This document shows, piece after piece, positions 54,539-64,000 of a stretch of DNA of 64,000 bases; position 1 is the stretch's first letter, and every line of letters begins with the position of its first letter. This stretch comes from Actinomycetota bacterium (GTDB lineage Bacteria; Actinomycetota; Actinomycetes; Actinomycetales; Microbacteriaceae). The stretch spans positions 1 to 64,000 of the forward strand of contig JAFDWM010000292.1 in NCBI GenBank assembly GCA_018268455.1, in the 5' to 3' direction. Position numbers and translations under genes: made by a program. Below the pieces are notes generated by a model. The model was given only the letters and a program-made list of their open reading frames with translations. It did no database searches and was not told where the DNA came from.

Positions 54539-55906
54539 TCAGCGATGGCGGGCGAGCAGGTTGCGCGCCGCCTCGCTGTGATGGGCGATCAGCTGCGGCA
54601 CGTCGAGGCCGACGATCTGTCCGTCGGTCACCCGCCATCCGCCGCCGATCATGACCCGGTCGGCGCGCTCTGCTCCGCACAACAGCAGGGCGGCCACCGG
54701 GTCGTGGCTTCCGGAGAAGCGCAGTTCGTCCAGCGTGAACATCGCGAGATCGGCCTGACGGCCGGGCGCGAGCACGCCGATGTCGCTGCGGCCGAGGGCG
54801 CGCGCGGATCCCTGCGTCGCCCAGTCCAGGGCGCGCTCCGGGGTGACCGCGGCGGCGCCGTAGCGCAGACGCTGCAGGTAGAGGGCCTGACGGACCTCCA
54901 TCATCATGTTGGATCCGTCATTGGAGGCGGATCCGTCGACGCCCAGGCCGACCGGCACGCCGGCGGCCTCGAGCTCGACCGCGCGGGCGATGCCGCTGGC
55001 GAGCCGCATGTTGCTCGTGGCGCAGTGCGAGACGGCGGTGCCGGCCGCACCCAGACGGGCGATCTCGGCGTCGTCGAAGTGGATGCCGTGCGCGAGCCAG
55101 GTGCGATCGCCCAGCCAGCCGACGCTCTCGAGGTAGTCGACCGTACGCAGGCCGAACATCTCGCGGCAGAAGTCCTCCTCGTCGATCGTCTCGGCGAGGT
55201 GCGTGTGCATGCGCACGTCGAGCCGGTCGGCGAGCGCCGCGGTCTCGCGCATGACCTCGGTGGTGACCGAGAACGGCGAGCAGGGCGCGAGCCCGATCTG
55301 CACGAAGGCACCCTCGCCACGCTCGTGGTACGCCCCGACCAGGCGCTCGCTGTCGGCGAGGATCACGTCCGCATCCTGCACGGTGCTCTGCGGCGGCAGT
55401 CCGCCGTCCTCCTCGCCGAGCGACATGGATCCGCGGGTCAGCGTCGCGCGCATGCCGAGACGGCGCACGGCGTCGACCTGCACGTCGATGCCGTCCTCCA
55501 GCCCGCTCGGGAAGAGGTAGTGGTGGTCGGCCGCGGTGGTGCAGCCGCTCAGCAGCAGCTCGGCGAGCGCGGCCGTGGTGGCGAGCTCGAGATCGCGCGG
55601 CGTCAGCCCGGCCCACACCCCGTACAGCCCCTTCAGCCAGGGGAACAGCTCGGCGCTGACGACGGGTGTCCAGGCGCGGGTGAGGGTCTGGTAGAAGTGG
55701 TGGTGCGTGTTGATGAGGCCCGGGATGATCACGTGCTTGGAGGCGTCGAACACCTCGTCGACCGGCTGCGACGGCGAGCCGCCGGCGGGGACCGCCTCGA
55801 GGATCACGGATCCGGAGACGACGAGGCCTCCAGACGCGTCGGCGGTGTCGCCGGTGTGGATCCCGAGCGGGTTCTTCAGCCAGAGGGTGCGCTGCGGTGC
55901 GGACAT
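54539..55906 (-). CDS. Amidohydrolase, 8-oxoguanine/guanine deaminase type
   Basis: This 455-residue metal-dependent TIM-barrel amidohydrolase has IPGLINTHHHFYQTLTRAWTP (first HxH metal ligands), RMHTHLAETIDEEDFC (third His) and GLGVDGSASNDGSNMMMEVRQA (Asp ligand region). The HHHFYQTLTRAW form is usual in 8-oxoguanine deaminases of the AtzB/TrzN-like group, so it should deaminate 8-oxoguanine or a related purine. It is transcribed ahead of the xanthine/uracil permease from a clear promoter and has a structured leader. Confidence 0.9.
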   Translation of the reverse strand: MSAPQRTLWLKNPLGIHTGDTADASGGLVVSGSVILEAVPAGGSPSQPVDEVFDASKHVIIPGLINTHHHFYQTLTRAWTPVVSAELFPWLKGLYGVWAGLTPRDLELATTAALAELLLSGCTTAADHHYLFPSGLEDGIDVQVDAVRRLGMRATLTRGSMSLGEEDGGLPPQSTVQDADVILADSERLVGAYHERGEGAFVQIGLAPCSPFSVTTEVMRETAALADRLDVRMHTHLAETIDEEDFCREMFGLRTVDYLESVGWLGDRTWLAHGIHFDDAEIARLGAAGTAVSHCATSNMRLASGIARAVELEAAGVPVGLGVDGSASNDGSNMMMEVRQALYLQRLRYGAAAVTPERALDWATQGSARALGRSDIGVLAPGRQADLAMFTLDELRFSGSHDPVAALLLCGAERADRVMIGGGWRVTDGQIVGLDVPQLIAHHSEAARNLLARHR

Positions 55907-55923
55907 TCTTCACGGACTCCTTC

Positions 55924-56020
55924 GTTCGGCTCGTGGAGCCGAACGCCGACCCCACGGGGCCAGCTCAGTGTTGTCCTGTCTGCTGATCCAGGGGCATCTC
56001 CGGCTCTGGAGATACCCCTG
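55924..56020 (-). other. Structured 5' leader of the purine deaminase gene
   Basis: Two hairpins: CAGGGGCATCTCC/GGAGATACCCCTG (55989-56001 with 56008-56020, fully paired in the minus-strand RNA through a G-U pair) and a perfect 9-bp stem GTTCGGCTC/GAGCCGAAC (55924-55944) directly before the ribosome site GAAGGAG. The first may instead be an operator at the transcription start. No known riboswitch consensus was recognised. Confidence 0.5.
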
Positions 56021-56049
56021 ATCTAACCAGGGCCGATAGGGAGAGTCAA
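56021..56049 (-). promoter_or_regulatory. Sigma-70-type promoter of the purine deaminase operon
   Basis: On the minus strand TTGACT (56044-56049), a 17-bp spacer and TTAGAT (56021-56026). Predicted transcript start is near 56014, giving a leader of about 105 nt. Confidence 0.7.
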
Positions 56050-56074
56050 GAACTTTTTCCGAATCTTGGATCGG

Positions 56075-56091
56075 CACTTTCACTATGTGGA
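56075..56091. promoter_or_regulatory. IclR-like operator box shared with glcG-glcB
   Basis: CACTTTCACTATGTGGA, identical at 16 of 17 positions to 33566-33582. It lies about 25 bp upstream of the -35 of the purine deaminase operon, a position suited to an activator or a looping repressor. Confidence 0.6.
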
Positions 56092-56136
56092 TATTTAAAG
56101 AGGCACGCGAAGGTAGATCGGCGCCGTCACAGAGAC

Positions 56137-56173
56137 GGAGAAGGCCCGGATTCCGCGAATCCAGGCCTTCTCC
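56137..56173 (-). terminator. Terminator after clpB
   Basis: 17-bp arms (56137-56153 and 56157-56173) with one mismatch and a 3-nt loop, GGAGAAGGCC to GGCCTTCTCC, 18 bp beyond the clpB stop. Confidence 0.85.
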
Positions 56174-56191
56174 CGCGTGCGCAGTGGGTGA

Positions 56192-58414
<2,223 letters not shown>

Positions 58415-58477
58415 TCGTCCTCCTGGAGTCTCCTTGCGTGTGGTGCGAGCCGTCGGATCCTGGATCCGCGGCTCAAA

Positions 58478-58498
58478 GTTGAGTTGATCTGACTCAAC
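58478..58498. promoter_or_regulatory. HAIR (HspR) operator of clpB
   Basis: GTTGAGT-N7-ACTCAAC (58478-58484 and 58492-58498) differs from the HAIR consensus CTTGAGT-N7-ACTCAAG only at the outermost base of each half. It predicts repression by HspR and induction by heat. hspR itself is not in the window. Confidence 0.85.
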
Positions 58499-58686
58499 TT
58501 TAGCGGATCCCGCCGTTTCGGACAAGGGCGCGCGTTCGTGGCCCCTACCCCTTTCCGGACGGACCGGTTGCCGCACACGCGGGACCGGGTGGGAGTCGGG
58601 AGCCTGGCGCGGCCGCGCGGGAGCCGAGTCGGACCAGGCGGAGCCGAGTCGGACCGAGTCCGACCTGGCCGGGGATGTGGGGCCGT

Positions 58687-59112
58687 TCAGCGCCGCAGCA
58701 GGTCGGCGGCGCGCGTCACCGCGGCGATCGCGTCGGCACCCAGGCGCTGGCGAGCCGACGCCGACCACGCCGCGGCGATCGCGTCCGCGCGCGTCAGCCG
58801 GTGCTGGCCGAGATCGGTGAGGTGCACCGCGATCCGACGGCGGTCCGCCGCGTCCTGGTGCCGGAACACGGCGGCGGCATCCTCCAGCCCGTCCACGACC
58901 CGGCTCAGCGTCGCGTTCGCGGTCGCCGTCGCCTCGGCGAGCTCCCCCATCGTGGGGCTGCCGAGGCGCGAGATCGCCCCGAGCACGCGCCACTGCTCGA
59001 CGCTCAGACCGTCTTCGGCGAGCGCGGTGCCTAGCCCCGCGAGGAGGTCCTGCTGGGCCCGCCCGAGCACGAGCAGCTGCTCCGCCAGGGAGGTCACGGC
59101 GACTTCGCCCAT
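58687..59112 (-). CDS. MarR-family transcriptional regulator
   Basis: This 141-residue winged-helix regulator has [43 protein letters not shown] (recognition helix about residues 56-70) and the wing [28 protein letters not shown] precedes the ATG at 59112. It is divergent from the AmiC-like gene, so it may control the amide-use genes to its right. The effector is unknown. Confidence 0.9.
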   Translation of the reverse strand: MGEVAVTSLAEQLLVLGRAQQDLLAGLGTALAEDGLSVEQWRVLGAISRLGSPTMGELAEATATANATLSRVVDGLEDAAAVFRHQDAADRRRIAVHLTDLGQHRLTRADAIAAAWSASARQRLGADAIAAVTRAADLLRR

Positions 59113-59146
59113 GGTGCGCCCCTCCCTCTGCGGACATACTTGTCGG

Positions 59147-60166
59147 GTGCCCGATGCCGTCAGTGTACTGTCGCCCGCCGAGGTGATCATGCGCGGGCCG
59201 GATCCGCAGGCGCTGACCCTGGCGGTGCTCGCCCCGACGTCCGGCGCCATGGGCGTCGTGGGCCCCGCGATCCTCAACGCCACCCGCCTGGCGGCGGAGG
59301 AGGCGGAGAAGAGCCTCGACCGGCGACTCGAGCTGGTGCTCGTCGATGCCGGACGCGATCCCGCCACGGTCGCCGGCGACGTGCGCGCGGTCGTGTCGCA
59401 GGGCGCGGTGCGGGGTGTGGTCGGCACGCACACCTCGGATGTGCGCGTCGCCGTGGAGCGGGCCATCGCCGGCACCGTGCCGTACGTGTTCACGCCGCCG
59501 CACGAGCTGGACCGGGTGCGCGGCGGGACGATCATGCTCGGAACGGGGCCCAGGGAGCAGATCCTCGCGCCGCTCCTGCTGCTGTGCGAGCGGGAGCGCG
59601 TACGCCGCTGGGCTCTCGTCGGCAACGACTACGTGTGGCCGCGGCAGCTGCATCGCCGGGCCAGGGGCATCATCAGCTCCCTCGGCGGCGAGCCCGTCTT
59701 CGAGCAGTTCGTGCCGATCGGCCGGTTCGATCCCGATCACCTGGTGCGCACCGTACTCGCCGCCCGCCCCGACGGCGTGCTGGTGTCGCTCATCGGTCGC
59801 GACGGCATCCGCTTCCATCGCGCGTTCGCGCGCGCCGGCGCCGACCGCCGGATCGTGCGGCTGTGCACCGCGCTCGACGAGTCGTGCCTGCTCTCGGTCG
59901 GCGGCGACGAGCAGGGCGCACTGTTCTCAGCGATGCCGGCGCCCGCGGACGCCGACGACGACGCACACCGACGGCTGGTGCGGGACTACGACGCGCGCTT
60001 CGGCCCGATCGCGCCACCCCTCGGCTCCTATGCCGAGGGTGCGCACGACGGCGTCCGGCTGCTCGCCGATCTCCTCTCCCGGGGCTCCGCCCGCCCCGCT
60101 CCCGGCGACGTGGCCGTGCGGCTGGCCCGCGCCGAAGGCGTCGTCCTCTCCCCCGTCCCCGTCTGA
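59147..60166 (+). CDS. Periplasmic-binding-protein-fold receptor without signal peptide (AmiC/UrtA-like)
   Basis: This 339-residue protein has type I periplasmic-binding-protein homology: [84 protein letters not shown] and [17 protein letters not shown]. This is the pattern of amide- and urea-binding members (AmiC, UrtA). It lacks a signal peptide or lipobox, so it should act in the cytoplasm as a sensor, as AmiC does for the Pseudomonas amidase operon. The start is GTG at 59147. Neighbours (MarR, permease, acetamidase) support an amide-sensing role; no AmiR-type antiterminator is seen. Confidence 0.8.
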   Translation: MPDAVSVLSPAEVIMRGPDPQALTLAVLAPTSGAMGVVGPAILNATRLAAEEAEKSLDRRLELVLVDAGRDPATVAGDVRAVVSQGAVRGVVGTHTSDVRVAVERAIAGTVPYVFTPPHELDRVRGGTIMLGTGPREQILAPLLLLCERERVRRWALVGNDYVWPRQLHRRARGIISSLGGEPVFEQFVPIGRFDPDHLVRTVLAARPDGVLVSLIGRDGIRFHRAFARAGADRRIVRLCTALDESCLLSVGGDEQGALFSAMPAPADADDDAHRRLVRDYDARFGPIAPPLGSYAEGAHDGVRLLADLLSRGSARPAPGDVAVRLARAEGVVLSPVPV

Positions 60167-60238
60167 TCGGCCCGCCGGCAACCGGCCGCCGACAACCGGC
60201 CGCCGCGTACCGGAATGCCGCTGCGCGCGCTAGGATCC

Positions 60239-60250
60239 TTCCACTTGGAA
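60239..60250. promoter_or_regulatory. Palindrome upstream of the APC permease, possible MarR site
   Basis: TTCCACTTGGAA, TTCCA/TGGAA half sites separated by 2 bp, 48 bp before the permease ATG. TAGGATCC just left of it may be part of a promoter. The assignment to the MarR protein is a guess from context. Confidence 0.4.
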
Positions 60251-60297
60251 ATAATCGACGAGGATCCGGGGGACGCGTCGATCGATGAGGAGGACGC

Positions 60298-61722
60298 ATG
60301 ACCGCACGACCCGCCGTCGAGGCCACCGGCATCGAGGCCTACGGCTACACACAGGAGCTGCAGCGCTCGCTCAAGGCCTCTGATCTGCTGATCTACGGCC
60401 TCATCTTCATGGTCCCGATCGCGCCGTTCGCGATCTTCGGATCCGTGTTCTCACAGTCCGGCGGGATGGTGGCGCTCGCCTACCTCATCGCCATGGTCGC
60501 GATGATGTTCTCCGCCAACTCCTACGCGCAGATGGCGCAGGCGTTCCCGATGAGCGGATCCGTCTTCACCTATGTGGGGCGCGGCGTGCATCGAGCGGCG
60601 GGCTTCGTCGCCGGCTGGATGATCCTGCTCGACTACGTGCTCGTGCCGGCGCTGCTGTATCTGGCGGCATCGATGGCGATGGCGAGTTTCGTGCCCGGCG
60701 TGCCGCTGTGGACCTGGCTGATCGCATTCGTACTGCTGAACACGGTCATCAACTACCTCGGGATCACGATGACCGCCCTGGTCAACAAGATCTTCCTCAT
60801 CGGCGAGCTGCTCGTGCTCGCGATCTTCCTCGTCGTCGGCATCACCGCGCTGGTGCAGGGGCGTGGACACTTCAGCTTCGAGGCGTTCTTCAACCCGGCC
60901 ACGTTCAGCTTCGTCGTCGTGTTCGGCGCCGCCTCGCTCGCGGTGCTGTCCTTCCTCGGCTTCGACGCGATCTCCACCCTCGCGGAGGAGAACGCGGGCA
61001 CCAGCCGTCAGCTCGCCCGCTCGATGATCCTCGCCCTGCTGCTGGTCGGCGTGCTGTTCATCGCGCAGACCTGGGTCGCGTCCATGCTGGTCGAGGATCC
61101 GGCGACGCTCATCGAGAAGGGCGACACCGCCGGCACCGCCTTCTACGACGCGGCGGCGCACGCCGGCGGCCCGTGGCTCGGAGCGCTCACCGCCGTCTCG
61201 ACCGCGATCGCCTGGGGCTTCGCGAACGCCCTCGTCGCGCAGGCCGCGACCAGCCGGCTGCTGTTCGCGATGGCGCGCGACCGCCAGCTGCCGAAGTTCC
61301 TCAGCACGGTGAGCAAGAAGCACCGGATCCCCACGAATTCGCTGTTCCTGGTGGCCGGCATCTCCCTCGCGATCGGCGTCCCGCTCACCTTCCTGCCCGA
61401 TGGTCTGGCCACGATCTCCTCGATGGTGAACTTCGGCGCCCTCACCGCGTTCCTGATGCTCAACGTCGCCGTCGTCTGGTGGTTCATGGTCAAGCAGCGC
61501 TCGAAGCGCTGGTTCGTGCACCTGGTGCTGCCCGTGCTCGGCTTCGCCGTGCTCGTCGCCGTGGTCTGGAACGCGCAGGTCGCCGCGCAGGTGCTCGGCT
61601 TCGTGTGGCTCGGCATCGGCATCGTGCTCGCCGTCGTGCTGGGATTGACCGGGCGCCTCAGCGCCCGCGGGTTCGGCGAAGGCGCCGAGCCCTCCACGGA
61701 GGAGAAGGAGAGCGTCCGATGA
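60298..61722 (+). CDS. APC-superfamily amino acid/amide permease
   Basis: This 474-residue carrier has about 12 membrane segments. The APC start is LKASDLLIYGLIFMVPIAPFAIFGSVF, and SFLGFDAISTLAEENAGTSRQLAR (about residues 218-241) is the family signature. It probably imports an amide, amino acid or purine derivative used by the next gene. GAGGAGG lies 6 nt before the ATG. Its stop overlaps the acetamidase ATG (ATGA). Confidence 0.93.
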   Translation: MTARPAVEATGIEAYGYTQELQRSLKASDLLIYGLIFMVPIAPFAIFGSVFSQSGGMVALAYLIAMVAMMFSANSYAQMAQAFPMSGSVFTYVGRGVHRAAGFVAGWMILLDYVLVPALLYLAASMAMASFVPGVPLWTWLIAFVLLNTVINYLGITMTALVNKIFLIGELLVLAIFLVVGITALVQGRGHFSFEAFFNPATFSFVVVFGAASLAVLSFLGFDAISTLAEENAGTSRQLARSMILALLLVGVLFIAQTWVASMLVEDPATLIEKGDTAGTAFYDAAAHAGGPWLGALTAVSTAIAWGFANALVAQAATSRLLFAMARDRQLPKFLSTVSKKHRIPTNSLFLVAGISLAIGVPLTFLPDGLATISSMVNFGALTAFLMLNVAVVWWFMVKQRSKRWFVHLVLPVLGFAVLVAVVWNAQVAAQVLGFVWLGIGIVLAVVLGLTGRLSARGFGEGAEPSTEEKESVR

Positions 61723-62729
61723 CCGTGCACACCCTGCGCCCCACGGCCGACCGGTACAGCTACGTGTTCGGCGGGCGCGAACCGCAGCTGGCGATCCGCC
61801 CCGGCGACGTCGTCGAGCTCAGCACCGAGGACTGCTTCGGCGGGCGTGTGACGTCGCCCTCGCAGAGGCCCAGCGAGGTGTGCGACTTCAACGAGCTGAA
61901 TCCCGTGACGGGCCCGATCCACGTGGAGGGTGCCGAACCGGGCGACCTGCTCGCCGTGCACTTCATCGACATCCGCCCCTCCCGAGGACACGCGATCTCG
62001 GCGGCGTTCCCGTTCTTCGGTGCACTCACGTCGACGCACGAGACCGCGACCCTGCAGGATCCGCTCGAGGAGCGGGTGTGGTTCTACGATCTCGACCTCG
62101 AGCGCTGGACCGCCTCCTTCCGGGCGCGCAACTCCGACTACGCGCTCGAGCTGCCGCTGGATCCGATGCACGGCGTGGTGGGCGTCGCGCCGGCCGGCGG
62201 AGAGGTGCGCCTGGTCGTCACCCCCGACCGCCACGGCGGCAACATGGACAGTCCGGAGGTGCGCACCGGCACGACGCTCTACCTGCCCGTCAACGTGCCG
62301 GGGGCGCTGCTCGCGATCGGCGACGGCCACGCGCGCCAGGGCGAGGGTGAGGTGATCGGCACCGGCCTGGAGTGCGCGATGGACAGCGTGATCGCGGTCG
62401 ACCTCGTCAAGGGCGCCGCCCCCGCCTGGCCGCGTCTCGAGGACGATGCCCATGTGATGACGACCGGATCCGTCCGCCCTCTCGAGGACGCCTACCGGAT
62501 CAGCCAGAAGGAGCTCGTGGACTGGACCAGCGACCTGACCGGGATGGACGCGCTGGACGCGTGCCAGCTGGTCAGCCAGCTCGGACTCGCCCCCGCGGCC
62601 AACGTGTGCGACCCGAACTACACGATGGTCGCGAAGCTGCCCAAGTGGGCCCTGCGCAGCGCCGAGGCGTATGGCGGCGCGCACCGCCGCCTGCGCGCCG
62701 CCGGCGAGGAGTACCGCGCCGCGCACTGA
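61719..62729 (+). CDS. Acetamidase/formamidase family protein
   Basis: This 336-residue FmdA/AmdA-type amidase releases ammonia from short amides. Family motifs are DCFGGRVTSPSQRP, NPVTGPIHVEGAEPGDLLAVHFIDI (about residues 62-86), HGGNMDSPEVRTGTTLYLPV and GDGHARQGEGEVIGTGLEC. The last two are near-diagnostic. It is translationally coupled to the APC permease, so uptake and hydrolysis of an amide are linked. The AmiC-like protein upstream may report the substrate. Confidence 0.95.
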   Translation: MTVHTLRPTADRYSYVFGGREPQLAIRPGDVVELSTEDCFGGRVTSPSQRPSEVCDFNELNPVTGPIHVEGAEPGDLLAVHFIDIRPSRGHAISAAFPFFGALTSTHETATLQDPLEERVWFYDLDLERWTASFRARNSDYALELPLDPMHGVVGVAPAGGEVRLVVTPDRHGGNMDSPEVRTGTTLYLPVNVPGALLAIGDGHARQGEGEVIGTGLECAMDSVIAVDLVKGAAPAWPRLEDDAHVMTTGSVRPLEDAYRISQKELVDWTSDLTGMDALDACQLVSQLGLAPAANVCDPNYTMVAKLPKWALRSAEAYGGAHRRLRAAGEEYRAAH

Positions 62730-62763
62730 TCCGCGCGCCAGCGGGGACCAGTGCCGGAGACGA

Positions 62764-62793
62764 CGGAAGCCGGCCCCGAGGGGCCGGCTTCCG
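62764..62793. terminator. Terminator between the amidase and allantoinase genes
   Basis: Perfect 14-bp stem (62764-62777 with 62780-62793) and a 2-nt loop between convergent genes. Confidence 0.85.
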
Positions 62794-62815
62794 TGGGAAC
62801 GGAGCGGGATCCGTA

Positions 62816-64000
62816 TCAGTCCTCGCCGTGCGCGAGCAGGCGGCCGCGCGGGGTGACGCGGTCGACGGCCTCGCCACGGAGGTAGGTCGCGCGCACCTGG
62901 CCGGTGAGCTCGCGGCCGGCGTACGCCGAGACCGGATTCTTGTGCAGCAGGTTCTCGATCGCGACCGTGTAGGTCTGCTCCGGGGCGAACACGGCGAAGT
63001 CCGCATCCTTGCCCACGGCGAGCGAACCCTTCCGCTGCAGACCGATCAGCGCCGCAGGCTTCGCCGACATGAGCTCGACGATGCGCTCGAGCGCGATGCC
63101 GCGCTTCTGCGCCTCGGTCCACACCAGCGACAGGCCCAGCTGCAGCGACGAGATGCCGCCCCAGGCGACGTCGAAGCCGCCGCCGTCCGGGTGCTTCAAC
63201 TCGACCGTGGCCGGCGAGTGGTCGGAGACGATGAGGTCGATGGTGCCGTCGGCTATGCCCTCCCACAGCAGGTCCTGGTTGCCCGACTCGCGGATCGGCG
63301 GGCAGCACTTGAACGCGGTCGCGCCGTCCGGGATCTCCTCGGCCGTGAGCACCAGGTAGTGCGGGCAGGTCTCCACGGTGAGGCGCACGCCCTCGGCCTT
63401 CGCGTCGCGGATCTCGCCCAGCGCATCTGAGGACGACAGGTGCAGGATGTGCGCGCGGGCGCCGGTGCGACGGGCACGCTCGATGACGTCGGCGATGCCG
63501 GTGTCCTCGGCCGAGCGCGGCCGCGACGCCAGGAAGTGCGAGTACACCGGGCCGTCCGGCTGCGGGGCGTCCTCGATCACGTGCGGGTCCTCGGCGTGCA
63601 CGATCAGCAGCGAGTCGAAGCTCTTCAGCTCCGTGAGGTCGGCCTCGATCTCGTCGAGCCCGAGCGGCGGGAACTCCGGCACGCCGCTGTCGAGCAGGAA
63701 GCACTTGAAGCCGAACACACCGGCCTCGTGCAGCGGTCGCAGCTGGCCGGTGTTGCCGGGCACGGCACCGCCCCAGAAGCCGACATCGACGTGCACCTGG
63801 TCACGTGCGACGTCCTGCTTGGTGCGCAGCGCCTCGAGGTCGACGGTCGGCGGGATGCTGTTCAGCGGCATGTCCACGATCGTGGTCACCCCTCCGGCGG
63901 CCGCCGCCCGGGTCGCCGAGGCGAAGCCCTCCCACTCGGTGCGGCCGGGCTCGTTCACATGCACGTGCGAGTCGACGAGTCCCGGAAGGAGGATCTCGTC
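62816..64000 (-). CDS. allB: Allantoinase (5' end outside window)
   Basis: 394 residues are visible and the frame is still open at the window edge. The amidohydrolase metal motif [19 protein letters not shown] is complete (HxH), with [28 protein letters not shown] (the carbamylated Lys), [16 protein letters not shown] and [10 protein letters not shown] following. These are characteristic of allantoinase rather than dihydroorotase. It opens the hydantoin ring of allantoin to allantoate. It sits next to permease and amidase genes, which fits purine-nitrogen scavenging. Further allantoate genes may lie beyond the window. Confidence 0.93.
   Translation of the reverse strand, partial: DEILLPGLVDSHVHVNEPGRTEWEGFASATRAAAAGGVTTIVDMPLNSIPPTVDLEALRTKQDVARDQVHVDVGFWGGAVPGNTGQLRPLHEAGVFGFKCFLLDSGVPEFPPLGLDEIEADLTELKSFDSLLIVHAEDPHVIEDAPQPDGPVYSHFLASRPRSAEDTGIADVIERARRTGARAHILHLSSSDALGEIRDAKAEGVRLTVETCPHYLVLTAEEIPDGATAFKCCPPIRESGNQDLLWEGIADGTIDLIVSDHSPATVELKHPDGGGFDVAWGGISSLQLGLSLVWTEAQKRGIALERIVELMSAKPAALIGLQRKGSLAVGKDADFAVFAPEQTYTVAIENLLHKNPVSAYAGRELTGQVRATYLRGEAVDRVTPRGRLLAHGED

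Noticed and set aside
55924..56020. Purine riboswitch
   Set aside because: The conserved junction bases of guanine/adenine or xanthine riboswitches are not present; only simple hairpins are seen.

Overview
The window is GC-rich (about 70 percent by eye) and densely coded. It looks like chromosomal DNA of a Microbacteriaceae actinobacterium, most likely a Microbacterium relative. Supports are the gene content (short ClpB under a HAIR/HspR-type operator, single-chain GlyRS, ECF41 sigma factor, LAxTG-anchored surface protein, MntR-type regulator next to mntH) and a uniform leaderless-promoter pattern. That placement is inferred from content, not from a database search. I saw no rRNA, tRNA, CRISPR array, prophage or insertion sequence.

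Layout. 1-5.7 kb: 3' end of a sulfatase, a cytidylyltransferase-like gene, and a LacI regulator divergent from a GH38 alpha-mannosidase. 5.9-11 kb: luxS, a serine hydrolase, an AhpD-like gene with its ECF41 sigma factor, a 34-residue small protein, and a TetR regulator divergent from an oxidoreductase. 11-25.5 kb: glyS, vapBC, a POT peptide transporter, an M13 metallopeptidase broken by an in-frame TAA, a sortase-anchored surface protein, a MATE exporter, a two-component pair and an RNA methyltransferase. 25.6-33.5 kb: mntH and mntR, HAD and YdeI-like proteins, anmK with a ROK kinase, pyrE and a Raf-kinase-inhibitor-like protein. 33.6-36.3 kb: glcG-glcB (malate synthase G). 37-48.6 kb: xth, Cof-type HAD, a HxlR/VOC pair, a second two-component pair, a BenE-like transporter, an ABC exporter and a nitroreductase. 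48.8-52 kb: GH15 divergent from zwf. 53-64 kb: a nitrogen-scavenging block around clpB, with xanthine/uracil permease, amidohydrolase (8-oxoguanine/guanine deaminase type), MarR, a cytoplasmic AmiC-like binding protein, an APC permease, acetamidase/formamidase and allantoinase.

How parts fit together. Purine and amide breakdown (53-64 kb) should yield ammonia and glyoxylate, and malate synthase G at 34 kb consumes glyoxylate. The two regions share a 17-bp upstream box (16/17 identical), which suggests one regulator. AnmK with the ROK kinase points to cell-wall sugar recycling. The sulfatase and mannosidase point to glycan use.

Non-coding signals are unusually rich. (1) The palindrome GGATCC occurs roughly ten times more often than base composition predicts, like HIP1 of cyanobacteria. 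(2) At least fifteen genes carry a TANNNT hexamer exactly 6 nt before the start codon, the signature of leaderless mRNAs. (3) Intergenic spaces hold families of nested palindromes with rigid geometry; the clearest is a 67-bp element with four CGAGAC/GTCTCG cores at identical spacing in four separate places. (4) Three tandem-repeat tracts occur at about 39, 44 and 52 kb.
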